Positions 1 to 10,478 of a stretch of 64,000 bases of DNA are shown here, piece after piece. Where the stretch lies: contig JAGPXD010000003.1 in NCBI GenBank assembly GCA_020746995.1, forward strand, positions 3,162,001 through 3,226,000. The letters are read 5' to 3'. The notes under the pieces are model-generated. The model made no database searches and had not been told where the DNA came from. It saw only the letters and a list, made by a program, of their open reading frames with translations. The translations under genes and the position numbers were made by a program. Origin of the DNA: Plectosphaerella cucumerina (taxonomy: Eukaryota > Ascomycota > Sordariomycetes > Glomerellales > Plectosphaerellaceae). Each line of letters begins with the position of its first letter. Position 1 is the stretch's first letter.

Positions 1-1323
1 CGAGGCTCCCCTGTACGTTTTTTCTATTCAAGACTTCAATGGGCAGTTTGACCGAGCGAGAGCAGCCAACAGAGGGGGCCATGAGCGGGGACTTTGGCGA
101 AGATTTAATCGTAGTACTCTCGAGTACCAGACTGTCGGGTCGCAGGATTCACGGGGCTTTAGATTAGACCGTCTGAAGTTCTTTCCTCTGTCATGAGAGC
201 GAAGTAGTTCTCATGAGCAGAAGCGGAGGGGCCAACTGGACGCCGTTGACCACCTGCAGGACCACCGTCTTTACACGACGACCTCACCGCAAGATCATCT
301 CTTCGGATTGGCCATGGAATCTTTCACAACGAGTCGTGAAGCCTCTCGATCTGCTGTAGCTTTCAGCCTTGGCCGTAGAACGACACCATCTTCTAGGCCG
401 TTGGCGCTGCTAGACCCCTCCCAGGCTCCCCCTTCCAGCGCGCCGTTGAAAAAGGCCGCGAGCTAGGACTCGGCACGACTCGAGCGGTCCGGGGACGCCT
501 CGGACCGTCACATCGAACAACCGGGGTATTCCTTGGCATCAGGTTCGGCTCTTATTCAAGTAGTTTTTGGGAAGTGATCGGTTGGCCAGGGACCCCGTCC
601 GACAGGGGTGACTCCGCAGCAACGCTCAGGGGCCTGGCTCTCGACCGCCACCATCCGGCCCAATCCGCGCGGCATCTCCCCCACGCCAGACAGATGCCCA
701 GAGACCGTCACCTTGCTTGCGTCCTACGCCGTGATGACCTGCCGCCCCCCTGCCACCGCTGAGGGAGAGAAGAGGGGTGAGATATGCCCTCACCCTGCAC
801 GTTCGGTAAAGATTGCCTTCCCATCGCCGAAGCCTGCACCGATCAGCCCCCAACGGCAGCTGGCGCCCTCTTCCGACCCTTCCTCTGCATGATTGCTGCA
901 AAGACAACACTCCTCTCCACAAGCGATGGCAGGCCATGGGTGGCGAGGCAAACCGCCCTGTCGAGCACCGTCCGTCCTACCCGTGCCAATATTGCATGGG
1001 CACTCGGAGATTCAAGGCGACGAGCTGTTCCACCCCTCCCTGTCGTGAGAGCTGGGCATCGACCATGGGTGCCACGAGTCTGGCTTGCAGATGTGCCCGA
1101 AAACATAAGAACGCGCCGCGCCGATCACACCCTCCCAAAAGAAAGAGAGAGCCCAGAGCCATCTCCCTCAATCACGCACTCCCTGACAGGTGACAGATCG
1201 TCTTCCCTCTTCAAGTTACCGAGACAACTCTCTGCCGTCAAAGCGTCGGTGTGCCTCTAGTCATTCTCTTGTTCTCCTCCCCTCCTCTATCCCCCTCCCC
1301 TGTCTCCGACGCGTGTTTCGACC
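1..1323. other. Gene-free stretch upstream of the BBE oxidase gene
   Basis: No open frame here resembles a known protein or has a convincing start with introns. The last part, about 1272-1310, is a pyrimidine-rich run of C and T just before the start codon at 1324, as is usual for the leader of an expressed fungal gene. The rest may be promoter or the edge of a gene lying outside the window. Confidence 0.5.
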
Positions 1324-3165
1324 ATGAAGGCTTCCGCTGTTGCGTCCATCCTGGCGTTTGCCGCCCTCGAGGGTGCCAACGCCAGCACCGTTGGTGCCCA
1401 GAGCCCCCAGTGCACTTGCGTAAGCCTATTCACACCTTTTCATCGTCCGATTCTTCTGCGCTCCTATCCCACTTCTGAAGCGAGATTGCAACTGTGACTG
1501 ACAAACACCCCAGTGCACTGCTCTTTCCAAGGAGCCAAGCCTCGCCGGGAAGGTCTGGACGCCTGACAACGAGCTCTACACCCACCGCCTGTCCCAGTAC
1601 TACTCTGCCAACGCAGCGCAGGCACCATGGTGCATGGTTGTGCCGGGCAGCACTGAGGAGGTCTCAACTATTGTCAAGATCTTCAACAAGTACCAGTGCC
1701 CCTTTGGCATGCGCAGCGGTGCCCACTCGGCCTTCAAGGGATCCAATGGCATTGAGGATGGTGTCACTGTCGACTTTGGTATGTCCACTGAATCCAAGTC
1801 CACTTCTTGACTGACTCCCCAGGCTACATGAACGCGACTGTCTACGACCCTGAGACTAAGCTGGCCTCTATCCAGCCCGGTTCCGACTGGGGTGCCGTCT
1901 TCAGCGCTCTCATTCCCTCTGGCGTCGTGACCATCGGCGGCCGCGCCTCGGTTGTCGGTGTTGGTGGATTCACCACTGGTGGCGGTGTAAGTACTTGAGG
2001 CCGGGATCGATCCATGATCTGCTCTCTTGTATGAGCCCAAAACTGACAGCTGCATACCATAGTACTCTTTCCACTCCAACACTGAGGGCTTCGCTGCGGA
2101 CAACATCCACAACTTCGAGGTCGTCCTTGGCAATGGGTCCATTGTCAACGCCAACGCTGAGGTGAATGCCGACCTCTGGAAGGCTCTCAAGGGTGGCTCC
2201 GGCAACTTCGGCTTCGTGACCAGGCTCGATGAGTGTAAGTTGCACATCGCCCGTTTCATGATCAGCAGCCCAGGCACGCTGACGCACCTCCAGACACCGT
2301 CGCCCAGCCCAAGATGTGGGGTGGCATCACCATGTACACGCTGGACCAGCGCGATCAGCTGTACGATGCCTACTACAACTTCCAGGAGAAGGGTCTCTCC
2401 GACCCCGCCAGCCAGAATATCATCTCGTGCATCTACAGTGGCGGCGTCACTGTCCTCGCCTCGGTCCTCAGCAACATCGAGGCCATCCCCGAGCCTGCCG
2501 CCTTCAGTGACTACCTCGCCATTGAGGACGTCATCTCCAGCACGCTGACCGTGGGAAACATCGCCGAGCTCGTTCCCATCTTCACCGGCCCGACTCCCCT
2601 CGGTCTCTAGTAAGCCATGCTACCCCTCGGCCAAACTAGGCCTTCGCTGACCCTACGTCCCAGTGCCAACTGGCAGAACGGCATGGTTGCCCACACCAGG
2701 GAGGTCATGGACTTCATCAACGACAAGCAGCAGGAGTACGTCGCCAAGATGAAGGCCGCCGCGCCCGAGTCCAACTTCGAGGTCCTCCTGCAGTTCCAGC
2801 CCTTCACCCAGACCATCGTCGACAAGAGCATCGCCAAGGGTGGCAACGTCATGGGTCTCGAGCGCGTCGTCGCCGATGGTCCCGCCCTGCAGTGGATGAT
2901 CGCCCTCACAGTCGACACGGAGGAGAACCAGCAGATCATTCGTCCTCTTGCCGAGGAGCTCGCCGCCACCATCAACAAGTACGCCGACGACAATGGCATC
3001 CAGAGGGACTGGGTCTTTGTCAACTATGGCTCGGCCATCCAGGACCCCGTCGCCACGTACGGAGAGGAAAACATCCAGTTCCTGCGCGATGTGTCGGACA
3101 AGTACGACTCGCGCAAGGTGTTCCAGAAGCTCAGGCAGACCGGCTTCAAGATTCCCACGGCATGA
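1324..3165 (+). CDS. Secreted FAD-linked oxidase, BBE type
   Basis: Predicted 504-residue flavoprotein oxidase of the FAD_binding_4/BBE class, which oxidises alcohols, sugars or alkaloid-like substrates with O2. Exons: 1324-1419, 1514-1778, 1823-1986, 2063-2234, 2294-2609 and 2664-3165; all junctions keep frame. The first ~21 residues form a signal peptide ending in ANA, so the protein should be exported. The FAD domain carries RSGAHS, with His103 the likely 8-alpha-histidyl FAD anchor. A later segment TGGGVYSFHSNTEG lacks the cysteine that bicovalent members use, so a single covalent link is expected. The C-terminus (NYGSAIQDP, then YG and KYDSRKVF) is the BBE domain. The start is the first ATG, after a CT-rich leader. 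The substrate cannot be told from sequence. No biosynthetic cluster genes lie beside it, so a role in wall or oligosaccharide oxidation is as likely as secondary metabolism. Confidence 0.92.
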
Positions 3166-3659
3166 GGGGCGATGGTTGGTGATACACAGGGCGTGTGTAT
3201 GTTTGTATATCTTTCATGATTGATCTGGTGTGTTCAACGTGCCAGGCTTCTGTGTTCATATTATATCTACATGTAGTTCTTGCATCAGATCCAACAGCTC
3301 TCAGTCGCAGACGAACGCAATGACCAGAGCAACAATGAGATCTTACCACATCCCACCCCAGCCGTGAAGCTAGGGCGAGGGGACCCCGAAGCCAGCATAT
3401 TGTTTACCAGACTTCAGACCTCTCTAGGAATCCAAGCCTTCTCAGGCTGTGGCAGCTCACAAGGTATCATGTGGTATCCTGACAACGCCGGAAACATTAA
3501 ATGACGCCTCCAAGCCTTCGGCGGCGGAGGCGGTCATGATGTGAACGCCACTGGTTCGACCTCTGACCAACAAGACAGGCGGCTCATTCAGTGCGGCAAA
3601 GCATATTGCTTCCACCGACAGGATCCGAGCCTCTAAAAGCAAAAAGAATTGATGACGTG
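3166..3659. other. Intergenic, BBE gene to tRNA-Pro
   Basis: This holds the 3' flank of the oxidase gene and the downstream flank of the minus-strand tRNA. I see no supported gene or repeat. Confidence 0.5.
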
Positions 3660-3750
3660 GGCGCCATCCGGGGATTGAACCCGGGACCTCTCGCAAGCAA
3701 TGCTTCAGGGTGTACCCTAAGCGAGAATCATACCACTAGACCAACGGCGC
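3660..3750 (-). tRNA. tRNA-Pro(AGG) with intron
   Basis: On the minus strand a full cloverleaf can be drawn. Acceptor GCGCCGT pairs with ATGGCGC (one G-U). The D-arm contains GGTCTAGTGGTAT (B-box partner of A-box type). The anticodon stem is CTCGC/GCGAG with loop TTAGGG...T, and the T-arm is CCGGG-TTCAATC-CCCGG. The anticodon is AGG (read as IGG), giving tRNA-Pro. A 19-nt intron follows position 37, at the canonical place, leaving a 72-nt mature tRNA before CCA addition. Discriminator base is C. Confidence 0.95.
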
Positions 3751-4104
3751 GCTGAACGATATCCCTGATTGAGACCAGGGGCCGGTCGATGGATTCCAGG
3801 AGAAAAATGTGTGTATATGTAGGGATGATCAGCCGAGATGCGAAATGTGGACTGGAGTCTGTGGGTGTGTGGAGAGATGGCGTGGTGTAAAGCCCCAAAT
3901 TGTGGGTGCTGCGTGGAGGCACAGTGCGGGCCCCCTTTATGGAACGCACCATCAAATGTGAGGGGCCTGACGGGACTCGTTGGGGCCTCAACATACCCGG
4001 TCCGGAACGAGCAGGATGAACATTTGATACTCTCTGGTGTACCTAATGCCTTTCGAGACTGTACATGGTTTTATCACCTATGAGGCATCTTCTCGGCCTT
4101 CCCT
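3751..4104. other. Intergenic, tRNA-Pro to aminopeptidase
   Basis: This is the upstream side of the minus-strand tRNA and the 3' side of the minus-strand aminopeptidase gene. Nothing else is supported. Confidence 0.5.
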
Positions 4105-5337
4105 TCAAGCATCCTCCTCGGTCGTCACCTCCGGAAGCTCCATCATCCCACCGGTCGTCGTCTCAGGAGCGGCAGTAGTGGTTGAAGAAGCCACAGGCGC
4201 AGAAGTGGTGGAAGCAGAAGGATTGGCGGGGAATTCGGCAAATCCCAGCTCAAGAACGTAGCCCAGCACAAGCCTGACGTGCTGCCTCATGTGGACGTAG
4301 TCAATCTCCTCAAGTGTGTCGTTGACCGTGTGGATGTATTTAATGTCGTTATCGGCGATCAGGCTGTGCGTGATAGAAGCCGCGGGGAAGCCGGCACGAG
4401 TCGCCGACGCGTGGTCGGAGCAGCCATAGCCACACAGCCATTCCCTGAAGCCCAGGTTGGTGTACTGCATGATCATCAGTCAAATGCCTCAGACTCAGGA
4501 TGGGAGAGTACTCACGCTGTTGATGACCTTGACCAGGAAGTCGTTGAGTGGGGCGTAGACAAAGTCCGTGATAATAGTAAAAGTGTCAGGGCCATCCTTG
4601 GAGGCTCGGCCCGTCATGTCCTGGTTCAGGACGGCAACGACATCGATCCCTTCCTTGGCGTACTGCTGGAACATTTCTTTGCTGCCCTGGAGGCCGACTT
4701 CCTCGGCGGACCAGAAGTGGAAATGCACCTGGTTGCGGAAGTGCTTGACACGGGGGTCCCTGAGGAGCAGGTAGAGAGCCTCAAGCAGGACGGCAACACC
4801 CGAAGCGTTGTCATCGGCACCCGGGGCTTCAGCATCGACCGGCTTGTACCGTTTATCGTTCTTGTTGATTGAATCCATGTGAGCCCCGACCACAATGACG
4901 CGCTTATCCTGGCGCTTGTTGCCTGTGCCCTCGCTGATCTGGACGTCAATGCTGCGCTGGGGCCAGTCGTGCTTCTTCCTTGAGATCTTGAAGGTGCCGG
5001 AATATCGCTTGACCTTTTCATAGATCCAGTCGGAGGTATGCGCGCCGGTCACAGACTGGTAGTGGCGGTTGTTGTAGGAGGTCAGCGTCTCCATAGAAAT
5101 GACCATCCTGTCGAGGTTGATGGCGTCGAGGACCGTCTGGCTGTTTTCGCGGTGCACGATGACGGAGGGGTAGACGGTTTGCCTCACCGGCTTGGCCGAG
5201 GAGTTGGACTCGGGCTCGCCGCCATGCTGGTCGAGGTGTCGGCGCTCGAGAGCTTCGCGAATGGAGGGGTCGGCGGGGAGGAAGGCCAAGGCTGTCTGCG
5301 CCGCGAGGGCGCAGAGGATAGCGCGAACATGCATCAT
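4105..5337 (-). CDS. Secreted M28 leucine-type aminopeptidase
   Basis: Predicted 393-residue zinc aminopeptidase of family M28, which releases N-terminal residues from peptides outside the cell. Exons on the minus strand: 5337-4516 and 4464-4105, with a GT-AG intron of 51 nt. A signal peptide covers about residues 1-18, followed by a propeptide-like region to about residue 80. Di-zinc ligands expected for the family are visible: His153 and Asp155 in HMDS, Asp175 in GADDNASG, the Glu212-Glu213 pair with the general base, Asp240 in NQDMTGR, and His319 in YIHTVND. CGYGCSDHAS (from residue 285) probably holds a disulfide. Most secreted fungal homologues end shortly after the last helix; here about 35 residues rich in Ser, Thr and Ala follow, likely O-glycosylated. 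It could equally be labelled leucine aminopeptidase 1. Confidence 0.93.
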
Positions 5338-5820
5338 TTCGACTGTGTTTTAATAGAGACCTGGGTGTTCAAGCTGGGTGAGACAAGCTTCGTCTCTGTC
5401 TTAAGAGGAAGGGAATGAGGGGTAAAAGCATATTCGAGAAAGCGGAATAGAAGGCAAGCCACAAGAACCAAGAGTCGGGATGCTTTTCAAGGGTAGGTTA
5501 AGCCTGCGCCTTCAGGGGTCTAGATGTGTCATGTTGCAGCCACTTCAACAAGAGCAGTACCAGTACCATCTGTACATCTTGTTGACAATGAGTTCGCAAC
5601 GGCGTCTAACCATTTCCGAAATGGTCGTGCCACGTTGTACTCGTATTGCTCCGAAGCTCCAGGGGCACCAATCAACTCGGGGAAAAGCACACACACCGGA
5701 GAGGAACAAGGACGAAGATGAAAGAATGTCATTTGACTTTTGGCTCTAAACCTTCTAATCTATAATATGTTCATAAAAATCGTTTCATAAAATCTCATGA
5801 GAGCATCAAGGCGGCCCCGC
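5338..5820. other. Intergenic with promoter of the aminopeptidase gene
   Basis: Upstream region of the aminopeptidase and downstream region of the next minus-strand gene. It is locally more AT-rich near 5755-5800, as expected for a 3' untranslated and polyadenylation region. No gene is supported. Confidence 0.5.
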
Positions 5821-6477
5821 TCAAGCAGAGGCGACGACCTTGCCGGTGCCGTACTCGATGTTCTTGACGGCCTGGTTCTTGATGTCGTTGACAGCGCCGA
5901 GGCCGCTGGGGCACTTGGGCTGGTTGCTGACGGCCATGTCGAGGGTGCAGGTCTCGTCGCAACCGACGGTGCAGGTAGGGTTGGCGATGTTGTAGAGCTT
6001 GTGGTTCTTGCCGACCCAGGTGTCGCCGAGGCAGGAGGCGACGTAGTTCATCGAGTTGGAGGCGGAGAGGGGTAGCTTGCCGCCGTCGAGGAGGTCGGCG
6101 CACTCGGAGGCGTCGACGTACTCGTAGGTCATGGCGACGCCGCCGCCGGTCTGGGGGCTGTCCGAGGCGGAGGAGCCGAAGGCGAGGTAGTTCCAGGCAT
6201 CGTAGGAGATGTCGTAGGCACCCATGGAGGTGTCGATGCGGAGGAGGTGGAGGCTGCGGCCAGCGTTGGAGACCTTGACGCAGACGTCGTTGCAGTTGAC
6301 CGAGCCGGGCCAGTAGGCAACGCGGTTGGTGTTGATCTTGCAACCCAGAACACCGATGGAGGAGGAGTACTGGACGTGGGGGGTGACGCTGGCCGAGCCC
6401 GAGTTGGAGCGAGGGATGGAGGCGCCGGAGACGAAGGCGGCCGAGGCGGCCAGGAGGGCAGTGACAGTGGTGAACAT
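5821..6477 (-). CDS. Cys-containing secreted protein, function unknown
   Basis: Intronless gene for a 218-residue protein. I chose the ATG at 6477 because the protein then begins with a clean signal peptide (about 18 residues, ending VSGA) followed by a short Ser/Pro stretch; the same frame runs further upstream but that part does not look like protein. The mature part has eight or so cysteines, with GCKINTN, NDVCVKV, ECADLL, SCLG and the cluster CTVGCDETCTLD. It also has a conserved-looking core (HLLRID, YDAWNYL) of a kind seen in many secreted fungal proteins with a beta-barrel-like fold. I cannot name the family with confidence and assign no activity. The upstream leader carries CACGTG running into a GT repeat, and a TATA-like GGTATA element lies about 50 bp before the start. 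Confidence 0.85.
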   Translation of the reverse strand: MFTTVTALLAASAAFVSGASIPRSNSGSASVTPHVQYSSSIGVLGCKINTNRVAYWPGSVNCNDVCVKVSNAGRSLHLLRIDTSMGAYDISYDAWNYLAFGSSASDSPQTGGGVAMTYEYVDASECADLLDGGKLPLSASNSMNYVASCLGDTWVGKNHKLYNIANPTCTVGCDETCTLDMAVSNQPKCPSGLGAVNDIKNQAVKNIEYGTGKVVASA

Positions 6478-9137
6478 TTTGAAAATGAGACACGTGTGTG
6501 TGTGTGTGAGAGAGGGAGTGGAAGGGGTATATCCGGTGGTGTTGGATGAGGTTGATGCTCGACGCACGGCGGAGGAGAATGTAGATCTGGAAGGAGAGCT
6601 TGTACACTGAGCTGTACGGTGTCAAGGGGCTATCAAAGCCTGAGAGAGGAGAAATGTCTAGAGAATGGGAATGAAGGGATGAGGATGAAGAGCAGAAGAG
6701 AAGGGTAACAGGGGTGGAAAGGCCGCTGTCCTAAATACCCAAAATCAAGTCCGCCGAGGAAAGAGAAACGAAACGGCCAACCGGACGCCAGTCTCCCTCT
6801 TTCAGAAAAGCCTAGAAACTTTTCTTTCCTTTTCCATGGAGAAAAAAGTCGTGGGGACTTGTCCCGCGAAGGGGTGGGATGCACCCATTCATCCCCAGAA
6901 AAGGAGGGGGGAGGGACTTTGACGTGAAAGAGATCTGCACGGCCGCGGAGGCGGGCCCCTCTCGTCGAACGCTTCTAGACCGCGATGCCATGAGTCGAAA
7001 GTGCTCGGCCGACACCCGACTCATCGAGTCGTGCTGGTTTTGCTGGGTTGGAAGACGCTCCGATGAAGAGGGGAGTGACGTGTAGCGGCGGAGACGTTGG
7101 GTCCTCTTCGTCCAGTGTCTCCATCGCGATGGGAAAATCCCCTGGCGCCCGTTGCGGAATCCGGAAAGGTGGGTGCGTGCCAGTTGCCAGGCGGGCTTCT
7201 GTCCTGCCCTTCCGCCCTCCCTCCCGCCGCGGCACGCAGACGGCCCCTGAGGGCCTGAGCGATTTTCCCTCAGGGGCCGCCGGCAGCCGAAGACTCGGAG
7301 GGGGGGGATCCTAGCCCCCAACTGGCACAAGCTTGACAAGTCCAGGCACCGGACGACAAGGCCGGCGTGCGCCTACGCAGGAACGCGCCGGAGACAAACG
7401 CCACGGGGCTCCACTGCCGAGGCCGCGAGGCCAATCGTGCCCGAGTCCGCAAGACCCTCTTGGCCCATCGGACCGGCGCAAGACGTAAAAGACGGGGCCC
7501 GGTGACGGCGCCGGGCGGAGCCCACCAATGCGGCGCGGCTCCTTTCTTTTTCCCACCTCCCATTGGGAACTCGGCAAGAGGAGCCCACCCATCGGTCTCG
7601 TCGTTTCTTTGTTCCTCTTCAGACGAGAGAAGACTTTTTCTTCTCCCCTGGGTCCGCGCTCCACGCACACGCTCCACGTACAGTGTTTTTCATCCCAAAA
7701 CAGGATCCAAAGGCCCGAAGAATGCCGTCAATGGGAGGGAGGGCAGACGGGTGTGGCTGGTGGTGGGAGGGGGGGCGATGTCGGAGTTCCAACCGCTGTT
7801 CCGCCTCCTTGTCTCGCCAAATCGATTGTTCCCCGAGAGGGGGCGCAGACTCGGTAGTCTTTCTCGCTTCGAGCTCCGGCTCTTTGCGCCAGGCAAACAA
7901 TTGCCTTTGACCTTACCGTCATTATCTGTAGTCTCTGTGCCATGGCCTCGGCTCGCTATCCCCAGGCGTTCACTCGTCCGCGGGGCCAACAGGCCGGCGC
8001 TGGGTGAGACCGGTCACCGGTGAGGCGTCCGCCGCTGTCGGACTTTGGGGAACACACTTGCTGGGCAGCCGGGCTGGTATCAGGTAAACTCTCCCGAGCC
8101 TGGTCTTGTCATGGGCCGGCGCGTCTCAAGACCGCACGCGACTCAGGGGCAGACAGACACACAGCGTGGGAAAATTTCCGATCCCGTGGGGAGGCGAGCA
8201 TTGGTGCGCTAGGCGGGTGTGTCGGACCGGTCGTGACGGTGCTGGCCCTCGCCACGCCCCCCTCGCCTCGAGGTTTCTCCACGGCTCGTTCCAGAAGGAA
8301 CAGTGTCTCAAGAGAAGTGGCTGATGAAGAATATCGCGCAAGCTTGAATCAGAGACTTCTGCCGTCCGTTGACCGCGCTGCCGGGACTTCTTGCCGATAT
8401 CCATCGGGGCCGACTTCCTATCACCGCCCGCGGAAAAGGGAGCTCGCACCAGACATCTGCCGAGAGAGGGGTTTCGACTGTGATGACGTGACTGCTGACA
8501 TGAAGTCGGCCAACTCGACTTTTGCAGACTCTGAATCGAGATTGCTAAGGATTGATGGATGTAAGATGTGAGGTCGTCATCTGGCCTCCATGATCGACTG
8601 GGTCTGGCATCTGCCATACGGATGGCGATCTTGACATGTGACATGTCGGCCCGCTGAGCCCATTGACTTCCCCGGCCGTGCTCTGCATTCTACCTTGCGC
8701 TTGCAGGCATCGTGACAGCTGCGCTTCGGAGAATAAACCACACTGGTACTGGGGCCGCGGCGGCCAAGTGGGCAGTGGGCAGAGTACAAGGTTTGCGCCG
8801 AAGATGCAGGGTTCGATTTCCTCTTTCACCATTTGATGAGGAGAGCGAGCTGAAGAACAGATGTGTGCATCTTCGATTGAGATGAACAATTGCTGCTGTC
8901 ATCACCCATCCCTCCTACTGGCGACCTGCGCAGAGCTGTACGTGGTGAGCCTCCACAAATGTTCCAATACGACGCGGCAAGACCTTGAAATGCTCACCAG
9001 GGGATGGGGATACACCGTCATTCACAGCGTGCAAGTCAGGACCGATTGACGTGTCTGACAGAGGAGCTGCAGCAGTGGCAAGTGCGATTAGATTAGACAT
9101 TCTGTTCCCAATCGTAGGTATCCTTAACATCATCATT
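6478..9137. other. Gene-free GC-rich stretch
   Basis: About 2.7 kb without a supported gene. Many overlapping open frames exist because stop codons are rare in GC-rich DNA, but none shows a signal peptide, domain motif or paired splice sites. A GT dinucleotide run (6494-6508) lies just upstream of the small secreted protein gene. The stretch separates the 3' end of the Pth11-like gene from that promoter, so most of it may be long promoter or noncoding transcript. Confidence 0.45.
6491..6508. repeat. CACGTG followed by (GT)n microsatellite
   Basis: A perfect CACGTG palindrome runs directly into about seven GT units, 14 bp before the start codon of the minus-strand secreted protein gene. It therefore lies in the leader or core promoter. 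Confidence 0.8.
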
Positions 9138-10478
9138 TCAAAGACCACGCTCAACATCCGGCCGCAGGACGATACACTCCTGACTGCTGGCTTCCGAATC
9201 CTTCCCCTGCCGCCTGTCGGACATCTCAAACTCGGTCCGCGCCTCGATGCCTTTTGACGGATACGTGGCCATGTTCCACGACTGAGGTCCGGCCTCGGTG
9301 ATGGCCGCGTCTACATGGCCGCTTCCCTCAATCTTCTCCTGGCCGCGGGTCTTGCTGAAGATCCCAAGGCGGGACCCACCGCCGCCGCCGCCGTTGTGCG
9401 AGCCGCTGCTCTTCTTGTACCGCGACGTGGCCTCTCTGATGACCCGTGGCGTGAAGAGGGCCTTGAGGGCGGGAACGCTGGCGCAGATGATGCCCGTGTT
9501 GATCTCAATGACGGACCAGAGGTTCACCAGGATGCTGTGACGGAAGGGATCGTCGGCGAGGGTATAAGTGTAGATGGTGTGGAGGCGGATAACAGACGTG
9601 ATGGAGGCGAAAGTGCCAACGAGGAAGATGCAGAGTAGGGCGACCTTTTCGCGTGTCGGGCGGTTGATGCCGATCAGGGTCTTGACGGGGAGGCCGAGGA
9701 TGAAGATGTCCGTGATAATGTTGACGGCCGATGTGACTGACGGGGTCAGCAGGGTTTGCCTGGTTGGGCAGCGTGACGACTTACAGTAGAAGAAGGCTGT
9801 CGTGTTGATGGTGCAAGACCCTGGCTTGGTGCCTAGCAGATCCCAAAACTTGGAGATGGGCTGGCACTGCGTGAAGACGACGACGAGGCAGACGAAGAGG
9901 AACACGACGTGGAAGATGACGGTCCCGATGACGATTTGCCGGAATCGGTCATCGACGGCTGTGGGAGAGCTGTCAGGCATGTCCGAGGCAGAGGGGACGG
10001 GGAGCAAGCGAACCGAATCTCAAGTACATGAGGAGGATGCTGATCTTTATTGCAGCTATTGCGATGTAATAAGTCGCTTGGATCGCAAGAGTAATCTTCA
10101 TCAAATTGATCATGTTCTCCATGGAGAGTGTGCCCATTGGGAAGCCCATGCCGTTGTCGCGGCCCAGCAGGACCTCGACCATGTAGCCAACGGAGCACAA
10201 CTGACTCGGTCAGTACATGACATTTCCATGGAATGTGGATGCGGGATCAGGGCGTACCACTGCCAGGCAGATGAGCCAGTCATCGTAGCCAGCCTTCTTG
10301 ATGAGCCATGCCCTAGCAAAGACGCGGAGGCCGACGACGATTACTGAAGAGGAAGTCTGTCAGCGCGAACTCATCACCAGGCCAAGGGATGTCTTCGGAA
10401 CGACGTACATGATGTTACAGTAAGGGCGATGGTGGCAGCGACCAGGCTGTTCTGCCTCTCCTGGTCGGACGGTGCCAT
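9138..10478 (-). CDS. Pth11/rhodopsin-like seven-helix membrane protein
   Basis: Predicted 371-residue integral membrane protein of the fungal rhodopsin-like (SAT4/Pth11-related) family, G-protein-coupled-receptor-like proteins of the plasma membrane. Minus-strand exons: 10478-10409, 10343-10258, 10200-10014, 9958-9785 and 9736-9138; all junctions keep phase. Family marks are visible: RVFARAWLIKKAGYDDWL near helix 2, CSVGYM before helix 3, YLRF followed by FRQIVI, the FTSAVNIITDIFILGLP helix, and IEINTGIICASVPALKALF in the last helix. The cytoplasmic tail (about 100 residues) has a poly-Gly stretch. There is no N-terminal CFEM domain, so it belongs to the CFEM-less subgroup. Intron 3 has a weak donor, GTTCGC. 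The ligand is unknown; family members act in surface or nutrient sensing. Confidence 0.9.

Noticed and set aside
1324..3165. Secondary-metabolite cluster around the BBE oxidase
   Set aside because: Neighbours are a tRNA, a peptidase and a secreted protein, with no core enzyme or pathway regulator in reach.
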